Source: CAMYLR01 sp039590215
Lineage (GTDB): Bacteria > Gemmatimonadota > Gemmatimonadetes > JACCXV01 > JAHWKZ01
Length of the DNA stretch: 5,131 nt
Assembly: GCA_039590215.1 (NCBI GenBank)
Contig: JBDHFX010000116.1
Location: 1 to 5,131, forward strand
Direction: 5' to 3'
Part shown: positions 1 through 5,131 of the stretch, piece after piece
Layout of the letters: the number at the start of each line of letters is the position of its first letter
How positions within the stretch are numbered: position 1 is the first letter of the stretch
Position numbers and translations under genes: made by a program
The notes under the pieces: generated by a model
Database searches by the model: none
Told to the model about the DNA's origin: nothing
The model's input: only the letters and a program-made list of their open reading frames with translations

Positions 1-1
1 G

Positions 2-604
2 GTGTCGTACAACAACACCGGCGGCCACGACCCCAACTGGGAAGCCGGTGGGATGAAGCTCTTCTACAGTGATGGTTTGGTGATCCGCAACAACCACGTT
101 CACCACAACCACGGATCGATGGGGATCTGGCTCGACTTCAACCTCACCAATTGTTTGATCGAGGGTAATCTGGTGGAGGACAACGGTACCGGCGGGATCC
201 TCTACGAGATCAGCTACAGCGGCACGATCCGCAACAACATAGTCCGTAACAACGCCGACTGGGGGGTCGTCATCAGCACATCCCATGATGTCGAGGTCTA
301 CGGCAACACCATCGTCGACAACGGACATGCCATCCTCGGCATACACTCCGACCGCGGCAGTAGTGACTTCGGACCGTTCGTCTTGAAGGATCTCTGGGTC
401 CACGACAACACGATCGATCTACCACAGGGGCTGAACGGGATCCTGGACACAGAAGGCGCCGCGGCGTACACCAGCAACAATAACCGCTTCGACCGCAATA
501 CCTACAATGCCCACACGAACAACCCATTCTGGTGGAAAGGGAAACACGTCTCGTGGAGCGTTTGGCAGGCCGACGGTCAAGATCCCAACGGGACCTTTAA
601 CTAG
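2..604 (+). CDS. Right-handed parallel beta-helix repeat protein, C-terminal part (5' end outside window)
   Basis: The frame is open from the first bases to a TAG at 602-604, giving 200 residues. The GTG at position 2 is not taken as the start, because the product begins in mid-fold with no signal peptide or N-terminal cap. Successive coils of about 23-24 residues are visible (numbering from the GTG codon): 16-38, 39-62, 63-85, 86-108, a longer one at 109-139, and 144-168. Each coil ends in an Asn/Asp-rich turn such as IRNNHVHHN, IEGNLVEDN, IRNNIVRNN, VYGNTIVDN and VHDNTIDL, the hallmark of PbH1-type right-handed beta-helices. The tail after residue 175 (WWKGK..SWSVWQADGQDPNGTF) looks like a natural C-terminal cap. 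Such proteins are usually exported and bind or cleave polysaccharides (pectate lyase-like fold), but no catalytic residues can be assigned here. It lies tail-to-tail with the glycosyltransferase operon, so it is separately transcribed. The fold is well supported; the activity is unknown. Confidence 0.88.
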   Translation: MSYNNTGGHDPNWEAGGMKLFYSDGLVIRNNHVHHNHGSMGIWLDFNLTNCLIEGNLVEDNGTGGILYEISYSGTIRNNIVRNNADWGVVISTSHDVEVYGNTIVDNGHAILGIHSDRGSSDFGPFVLKDLWVHDNTIDLPQGLNGILDTEGAAAYTSNNNRFDRNTYNAHTNNPFWWKGKHVSWSVWQADGQDPNGTFN

Positions 605-621
605 CCGCGAATTGACCCCCC

Positions 622-636
622 CGGCCATACCGGCCG
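622..636. terminator. Short GC hairpin between convergent genes, weak terminator candidate
   Basis: The 39-base gap between the two convergent stop codons contains CGGCC (622-626), a five-base spacer ATACC, and GGCCG (632-636), a perfect five-base-pair GC-only stem. Neither strand has a T-tract after it; a run of C lies to the left (616-622) and CTCTCATTC to the right. Its position suits a bidirectional terminator, but the short stem and missing T-tract make this weak. It may be a chance GC palindrome. Confidence 0.3.
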
Positions 637-643
637 CTCTCAT

Positions 644-1696
644 TCACTTGCCGGTTGAGTTGATCACGAGTTCGAGGCCTCTCGCGTAGTCTTCCGCAAC
701 GCGAGACCACGACCACCGCTCGGCCAGCCGCAGCGCATTGTGCTGCATTTCGACGAGCGCCTCGTCCGTCACACGAGCGGCAGCCGCCAAGGACTGAGCG
801 AGGGATGCCGGTGTTGCTTGCGACGAGAACCCCGCCCCGAACTCGACCACGCTGTTTCCCATATTGGTCGCATCTGTAACAACCAGGGGTACCCCTATAG
901 AAAGAGCCAGGCGGGGTGGTCTCGGTGGTCCATCGTAGCGCGACGGGTAGACCAAGAAACGCGCTCGTTGGATTGGACTGAAGTCCTCGCTTTCACCGAC
1001 GAACGTGATGTAGTCTGAAATACTCAGCCGATCCGCTAACTCAACGAGTCGACCCAAGCCGCCGCGGTAGTCACGACCGACGATCGACAGCTTGCGGTGG
1101 TCACCCAGGTCGGGCCCACTAAGCGCGAACGCCTCGAGCAGGATGTCGAGCCCCTTCTGATGCACATCAAGACGCCCGAAGAATGTGAAACCCCGGTCGG
1201 TGTTTTCCCTTGGACCTATGGTCAACTCGGCGTGGGGCGGCGGAACGCCGAGTGAAGCCTCAAATGACGTCAACCGTTGTGTCGATCTCCACAGCGACCG
1301 CTCGTACTCAGAGTAGAAGTGAATACCGGCGGCCGAGCGCAAGACCGCTGACCTATACAGTCGAGTGTACGCCGACTTTGTCAATCGGCGGCCATCCGCC
1401 AGCAGTGCCGGCGTCTGTTGTGACAGAAGACTGCACACGTAGGGAATTCGCCCACTGCGCGCAGCCCGCGCGATGGCGACGTTCGACGGCACGAAGAGAC
1501 TGAAGATCCCCAACACGTCGATGGCGTCTTGATTAGAGCGAAGTCGCTCCCTGGCGGCCCGTCGCGTTGACCGCGACTCCCCGGAGTACCGAATGACATC
1601 GTGCCCGAGAGCTTCGACGCCGTCGACGAGCGCTCCGATATCGCCTGGATATCCACCCGAGCCGTGGAGATGCGCGTAATAGATTCCGACCCTCAT
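644..1696 (-). CDS. Glycosyltransferase family 4 (GT-B fold), 350 residues, altered EX7E motif
   Basis: The product has the length and order of a GT4 enzyme: an N-terminal Rossmann-like half opening with MRVGIYYAHLHGSGG (glycine-rich loop at 12-15), then a C-terminal donor-binding half starting near residue 168. FFGRLDVHQKGLDILLEAF (172-190) is the family's GRLxxxKGxDxLL signature; R175 and K181 are the residues expected to hold the donor's phosphates. YPSRYDGPPRPPRLALSIG (250-268) is the EX7E region, but D255 and L263 stand where the family normally has two Glu. The start was placed at 1696 because AGGAGG lies seven bases before that ATG and the ATG overlaps the upstream stop as ATGA. An in-frame ATG at 1762 would add 22 residues unlike the family and overlap the upstream gene by 70 bases. 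There is no signal peptide or membrane span, so it is probably cytosolic and uses a nucleotide-sugar donor. Sugar and acceptor are not predictable. It is the last gene of the minus-strand operon. Confidence 0.9.
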   Translation of the reverse strand: MRVGIYYAHLHGSGGYPGDIGALVDGVEALGHDVIRYSGESRSTRRAARERLRSNQDAIDVLGIFSLFVPSNVAIARAARSGRIPYVCSLLSQQTPALLADGRRLTKSAYTRLYRSAVLRSAAGIHFYSEYERSLWRSTQRLTSFEASLGVPPPHAELTIGPRENTDRGFTFFGRLDVHQKGLDILLEAFALSGPDLGDHRKLSIVGRDYRGGLGRLVELADRLSISDYITFVGESEDFSPIQRARFLVYPSRYDGPPRPPRLALSIGVPLVVTDATNMGNSVVEFGAGFSSQATPASLAQSLAAAARVTDEALVEMQHNALRLAERWSWSRVAEDYARGLELVINSTGK

Positions 1697-3369
1697 CGAG
1701 AGCCCTCCTGATTCGCGAGCCGCGTGTAGAGGAACACACCTGTTCCGTTGGTGGCGATCCACGCTTTCTCAGGCGGCCCGAGTGAGCTATCGAGCGGTTG
1801 CCCGGAGTGCCAGAAAACGCCGCCATCCCGTTGGAACTCGTTCAGCGCATCTCGAAAATCTTGGGTTTCTTCACCCACTTGGACGAGTCTTAGTTCGTAC
1901 CGCGGCCGGGACTTCTCACGCGCACTCCCGAGTATGAAGTAGCGTCGCACTCCCGACAGCTCCTGGTACATGTGCTCCATCGACAACCCTCGTGGCAGGT
2001 AATCCAACTCCACGTCGATATCCGCCAATCGTCGTTCGAGCTTCTCGCTCCATGCGGTCTCGTGGGCCGCCGCACCCCACAGCCGGTCTGCCGACGCTTC
2101 AGTAGGCAATACAACCTCAACGTTGCGTCTAGTCAGGAAGACTCTTGACCCCGTGGTCACGTTCGCCTCGATCCAAGCCACCGCATCGTGCTCGACCCAA
2201 CCTGCTCGAATCTCCCGAGCCGTCGATACAGTCCGTGCCAACGGGAGTGAGAGCGCCAGGAGAGCGACAAGCGCAGAGACTTGGACCGCCCAACGTTTCC
2301 CCACTGCCTGCTGCACACCTCCCAAGGCATACCCACTCAACACCACTATGGCGACAAACGCGTGACCTACATGCCTTAGCCCGCCCGACGTCTCGAGCGT
2401 GAACAGCTCAACACCGAGGAACAACAAATACACCAGTGCAAGCCACGCCTTCCACCGATCCGTTCGGCAGAGGAACAGAATCCCCAGTAGCGCTACAGCC
2501 GCCACGATCGCCAACCCCTCGCTGACAAAGAAATCCACGATTGGTTCGGTGCTGGAAATCTGTGGTCTGACCACAACTACGGTCATCATCTTCCGGACGT
2601 TCCCAACCAGATGCCCGAAAAACCAAGGCGCTGAGACGAAGAACGTCAGGATCGCAGCGCCCACCATTCGAACTCCGGAACGCACGGCGCTCTGGTCATC
2701 CGAGATAATCCACATCAGCCAGAGAATCAACGGGATTGTAAACAACATTTCAATCCGTGAGGCAACAGCCAGCCCATAGACGATGCCCGCCCACACCCAT
2801 CGTCTCGACCCGTTGCATGTGAGCATGATGGACATGGAAAAGATCGTCAGCGACCAAGCTGGTGAGTACGGGCGGGCCTGAACCGCGAACAAGCAGAAAA
2901 GCGGCATCATCGCCGTCAGCCCACCGGTGAACAACGCACCCGGCCAATCACCGAAATGACGACCGATGCGCGCGGCACCGTAGACCCCAAGCAGAGATAT
3001 CAGGATAACCGTCCCGATGATCACAGCACGCAGGCCCGCCATGTCGGCATAGATGTCGAACAGTGTCTGATCCAGGGTAACAAGCGGGACAACCAATGCG
3101 TCGAGCTCGATAACGGACCCCATTGCACTCACCGTATTGAAAAACCAGGCCGTGGCACCGTACACGAATCCGACCCAAGTCGTGATCGCCCCCGGGGCAA
3201 ACTTGAAGCCCAGCGTTACACCTTCGAGCAGGAGCAGTCCATCCGCCGCGTAATGCAACTCATCGAGCCGCGCTGGCACGTAGGATGGCGGAAGCAAAAA
3301 AAGTCGGAGGCCAGCGCCCATCACCAGAACAGATAATTCGGCAGCGTAACGGCGGAGCACTCGCGTCAT
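1693..3369 (-). CDS. Polytopic membrane glycosyltransferase-like protein, GT-C / PMT (GT39) type, 558 residues
   Basis: About ten or eleven hydrophobic segments fill residues 8-377, followed by a soluble C-terminal domain of about 180 residues (381-558). The first segment (about 12-27, with R22) leads into a loop carrying LDELHY, with acidic pair D36-E37. This is the position and form of the catalytic or metal-binding acidic motif in the first outer loop of GT-C enzymes such as PMT and ArnT. Other family-like elements are ARPYSP (165-170), ASRIEMLF (203-210) and LRHVGHAFVAIVVLSGYAL (331-349), resembling the R-x-x-x-x-P/A membrane motif of PMT_2 proteins. Such enzymes take sugars from polyprenyl-phosphate donors on the outer face of the membrane; donor and acceptor here are unknown. 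The start ATG (3369-3367) overlaps the upstream TGA as ATGA, preceded by a purine-rich GGGGAAGGA touching the ATG. The 3' end overlaps the GT4 start the same way. Membrane GT-C identity is likely; exact reaction is unassigned. Confidence 0.8.
   Translation of the reverse strand: MTRVLRRYAAELSVLVMGAGLRLFLLPPSYVPARLDELHYAADGLLLLEGVTLGFKFAPGAITTWVGFVYGATAWFFNTVSAMGSVIELDALVVPLVTLDQTLFDIYADMAGLRAVIIGTVILISLLGVYGAARIGRHFGDWPGALFTGGLTAMMPLFCLFAVQARPYSPAWSLTIFSMSIMLTCNGSRRWVWAGIVYGLAVASRIEMLFTIPLILWLMWIISDDQSAVRSGVRMVGAAILTFFVSAPWFFGHLVGNVRKMMTVVVVRPQISSTEPIVDFFVSEGLAIVAAVALLGILFLCRTDRWKAWLALVYLLFLGVELFTLETSGGLRHVGHAFVAIVVLSGYALGGVQQAVGKRWAVQVSALVALLALSLPLARTVSTAREIRAGWVEHDAVAWIEANVTTGSRVFLTRRNVEVVLPTEASADRLWGAAAHETAWSEKLERRLADIDVELDYLPRGLSMEHMYQELSGVRRYFILGSAREKSRPRYELRLVQVGEETQDFRDALNEFQRDGGVFWHSGQPLDSSLGPPEKAWIATNGTGVFLYTRLANQEGSR
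1704..1709 (-). promoter_or_regulatory. Shine-Dalgarno site that decides the GT4 start
   Basis: On the minus strand this reads AGGAGG, a full consensus match, seven bases before the ATG at 1696-1694. It lies inside the last codons of the upstream membrane protein gene. It is the strongest ribosome binding site in the operon and supports the 350-residue product over the longer in-frame reading. Confidence 0.85.
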
Positions 3370-4976
3370 TCCTTCCCCACGTCGGTTGGGGCGTCAAGAG
3401 CCTCGAGCAAGTAGACGCCACCCCAGTCGTCGCGATGGACCTGCCTGGTTGAGGCTTGAAACCGGCCGATGACCCCTCCCGAATCGCTCATCCACGCCTC
3501 TGGCGCCCGTTGCATGAAACCCGGCGGTTGCACTACTTCTCCTGTCACGAAGACGCGTCCATGGTGGCGCACCGCTTCGTCGTAGATCTCTACGACCTCG
3601 GCTGCACCGAGCAGGTGAAGGCTCACGACGTCCGCACTCGAATAGTACCGCAGGTATCGAGAAAATCCGGCGCTCTCAGAGGTCAGAATTATGTCTTTTT
3701 CGTCTGCATTCTCGAGCAACCAGCTCGCCTTTAGTTGATGACGGTCGGATGCGGAATCATTCAGCATCGCCATCCCGCCGATGGTGTTGTGGAGTAGCAA
3801 CGCAGCTGGGAGCACGCACACGAATAGTATCCCGGTTCCGAGTCGCGATTCCACGTGAACGAGTCTTACAAAGAGCAGCCAAAAAGGCACCAGCGCAAGT
3901 AGCCAAGCTTCCGGCTGTTCAAGATTGTCCATATACCAGATCGTCACTGCGTATAGAGTCAGCCAGACGAGGGTCGTCAGCACAATCGGGTCGGACACGC
4001 TCGGCCTACCGCGAAACACGCCTCGACCAAGTGTCCAGCCAAACGCGATCATCGCCATCAGAAGTGTGACTGATCCAAGCACGCCCGTGCGAGGCCCCGC
4101 TCTGATGCCCAAGAGTTGCTCCCCCTCTACCCGTCGCTTTGGGTAGCGCTCACCGAGCCACGCCCGGAACTCCGGAAAAGAGAAGAGGAAGTTGCCAGTA
4201 GCTACCACGTGTCCGAACACCATCGTCGCGTTGACAGCGTCACTCCGTTGCAGATCCAGACCTGACTGACGCTCCGGCAACTGGGTAGTCGCGTAATGCG
4301 GATAAGCGACTTGAGCTAGAGTTCCGATCGCGTAGACCGCCGGCACGCAGCTCAGCAAAAAGACGGCTAAGTAGACCATTGCATGCTTTTTGCCGTATCG
4401 TAGGGCCAAGTATAGAGGCGCTGATACCAACGCTGGTATGACGTTCAACACGTGGCCGAACATCGCGAGCAACCCCAGGACCCCACCCAATGCGGCGCGC
4501 CTGATCGAAATCCGTTGTGCGAACGTCCCCCAAACCAGAACCAGCACCAGAAGCGATCCGAGTGCGTAGGTTTCAGCCTCGGCAGCGTACCGCCAGAATC
4601 CATACGAGAACCCGAGGAGTCCGCCAGCCACGAAGGCTCGTGCCCTCGAGATGCCGATCCGCTGCCACAGAACTAAGGAGAACAACACCACCGCAGCGGC
4701 GGCGAGCCCGGCCCCCAAAACGAGCATGGTGTCGAACGAGCGATCGACAAGGCCCATGGACCTGCCAAGCACAAATACTGCGCGCATTAGAACCAAGTAA
4801 AGTGGATGATATGGATGCACCAAGTGGTAGAACGAAGCGGCTTCTACGCTGTGTGCGTACTCATACGCGTCATCAGCCTCGATATGTACGGCCGGAGCGG
4901 TGAGCCAGTAGAAAACAAACCACCCAAAGAAGAGGGCGCCCCAGGGCCAAGTCCGACCTGAAGAGGAATCGCTCAT
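3366..4976 (-). CDS. Polytopic membrane protein, GT-C glycosyltransferase-like, 536 residues
   Basis: About eleven or twelve hydrophobic segments span residues 13-397 (clear ones near 13-29, 82-104, 162-178, 198-219, 299-317, 331-348, 357-372 and 380-397). A soluble C-terminal domain follows from about 410 to 536. The first segment is followed by IEADDAYEYA, with acidic pair D35-D36 where GT-C enzymes carry their first-loop catalytic acids. Next comes HLVHPYHPLYL (51-61) and SYGFWRYAAEAETYALG (124-140), which resemble the HPP..PLY and W..A...EVY motifs of DUF2723/TMEM260-type mannosyltransferase-like proteins. MDNLEQPEAW (349-358) precedes a late membrane span. I infer a lipid-linked-sugar glycosyltransferase acting on the outer face; substrate is unknown, and a non-catalytic membrane protein cannot be excluded. 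The ATG at 4976-4974 is nested in the upstream TGATGA, and no Shine-Dalgarno site precedes it, so translation probably depends on coupling. Residue patterns differ enough from the next gene that the two are not a recent duplication. Confidence 0.75.
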   Translation of the reverse strand: MSDSSSGRTWPWGALFFGWFVFYWLTAPAVHIEADDAYEYAHSVEAASFYHLVHPYHPLYLVLMRAVFVLGRSMGLVDRSFDTMLVLGAGLAAAAVVLFSLVLWQRIGISRARAFVAGGLLGFSYGFWRYAAEAETYALGSLLVLVLVWGTFAQRISIRRAALGGVLGLLAMFGHVLNVIPALVSAPLYLALRYGKKHAMVYLAVFLLSCVPAVYAIGTLAQVAYPHYATTQLPERQSGLDLQRSDAVNATMVFGHVVATGNFLFSFPEFRAWLGERYPKRRVEGEQLLGIRAGPRTGVLGSVTLLMAMIAFGWTLGRGVFRGRPSVSDPIVLTTLVWLTLYAVTIWYMDNLEQPEAWLLALVPFWLLFVRLVHVESRLGTGILFVCVLPAALLLHNTIGGMAMLNDSASDRHQLKASWLLENADEKDIILTSESAGFSRYLRYYSSADVVSLHLLGAAEVVEIYDEAVRHHGRVFVTGEVVQPPGFMQRAPEAWMSDSGGVIGRFQASTRQVHRDDWGGVYLLEALDAPTDVGKE

Positions 4977-5131
4977 CAGGATTGACGGCCACGTTCTAAC
5001 GTGGCCAGCATCGCCCTTCGGTATTCCCCATCAGGACCGGCTATGTGTGGCCAACTGCTGATCCGATCATGCCAGAAATCGATCGCCTCTACGGCATCGA
5101 TCTTGGTCGGCTCTGATCCCATCGCGACTGA
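4976..5131 (-). CDS. 3' end of an unrecognised upstream operon gene (51 codons visible)
   Basis: Reading the minus strand from the window edge gives 51 sense codons ending in two consecutive stops (TGA at 4978-4976, then TGA at 4975-4973). The final residues are EYRRAMLATLERGRQS, and an earlier stretch reads AIDFWHDRISSWPHIAGPDG. The frame looks coding (mixed hydrophilic and aromatic residues, no low complexity) and its stop overlaps the next gene's ATG by one base, as in the other junctions of this operon. It is most likely the C-terminus of a longer protein that begins beyond position 5131. An internal ATG at 5122-5120 would give only a 48-residue protein and has no ribosome binding site before it. 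I do not recognise the family; it has no membrane span in the visible part. Confidence 0.65.
   Translation of the reverse strand, partial: SVAMGSEPTKIDAVEAIDFWHDRISSWPHIAGPDGEYRRAMLATLERGRQS
4987..5006. repeat. Perfect 9-2-9 inverted repeat just upstream of the 536-residue membrane protein gene
   Basis: GGCCACGTT (4987-4995) and AACGTGGCC (4998-5006) are exact reverse complements separated by two bases. In the minus-strand transcript this would fold as an eight-pair stem with a four-base UAGA loop, or nine pairs with an impossibly small loop. It lies inside the last codons of the upstream gene, and its base is ten bases from the ATG at 4976. There is no T-tract after it, so it is not an ordinary intrinsic terminator. 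It could be a translational control hairpin, a protein-binding palindrome, an RNA processing site, or chance within coding sequence. Confidence 0.6.

Noticed and set aside
2..4. GTG as the genuine start of the beta-helix protein
   Set aside because: It is only the first complete codon in the window; the protein begins mid-fold, with no cap or signal peptide and no upstream sequence to judge a ribosome binding site.
1561..1577. GTCGCG-ttgac-CGCGAC inverted repeat
   Set aside because: Only six base pairs, in the middle of the GT4 coding region, and expected by chance in GC-rich sequence.
1697..1762. N-terminal extension of the GT4 protein to an in-frame ATG at 1762
   Set aside because: The added 22 residues do not resemble a GT4 N-terminus, overlap the upstream gene, and bypass the consensus AGGAGG and ATGA junction at 1696.
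2399..2779. 126-codon plus-strand frame
   Set aside because: It lies entirely inside the 558-residue membrane protein gene in antisense, and its Thr/Arg/Ser/Ile-rich product has no recognisable domain.
2956..3336. 126-codon plus-strand frame
   Set aside because: Antisense shadow of the same membrane protein gene; charged, low-information product with no motif.
4517..4903. 128-codon plus-strand frame rich in Arg and Pro
   Set aside because: Antisense to the transmembrane part of the 536-residue protein; composition is typical of a shadow frame in GC-rich DNA.
5055..5103. Cluster of GATC / ATCGATC words near the right edge
   Set aside because: Short, irregularly spaced and inside an open reading frame; no repeat unit or origin-like context.

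Overview
The window reads as part of a bacterial cell-surface glycan (exopolysaccharide or glycoconjugate) gene cluster. DNA is moderately GC-rich, and the reading frames are dense, with almost no intergenic space. The genes use Shine-Dalgarno sites and ATGA/TGATG stop-start overlaps, so the source is a bacterium. I cannot place it more precisely; a high-GC actinobacterial-type or similar environmental lineage is a guess from protein style only.

Layout: positions 2-604 (+) carry the C-terminal 200 residues of a right-handed parallel beta-helix protein whose 5' part lies outside the window. It converges on a minus-strand block, with only a 39-base gap (605-643) holding a short GC-only hairpin. 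The minus-strand block runs, in transcription order, as follows: the 3' end of an unrecognised gene (5131-4976, entering from the right edge); a 536-residue polytopic GT-C-like membrane protein (4976-3366); a second, 558-residue polytopic GT-C/PMT-like membrane protein (3369-1693); and a 350-residue cytosolic GT4-type glycosyltransferase (1696-644). Every junction in this block is an overlap of 1 or 4 bases, so the genes almost certainly form one translationally coupled operon whose promoter is upstream of position 5131.

How the genes may work together (inference): the GT4 enzyme would add a sugar from a nucleotide donor on the cytoplasmic face. The two membrane proteins would transfer sugars from polyprenyl-phosphate donors on the outer face. 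The beta-helix protein, if secreted, could bind or cleave a polysaccharide. No substrate can be read from the sequence.

Points of note: the GT4 enzyme has Asp and Leu where the family's EX7E motif normally has two Glu residues. A perfect 9-2-9 inverted repeat sits 10 bases before the start codon of the first GT-C-like gene, which lacks a visible Shine-Dalgarno site. I see no tRNA, rRNA, CRISPR, insertion sequence or phage feature, and nothing that by itself demonstrates a previously undescribed system.
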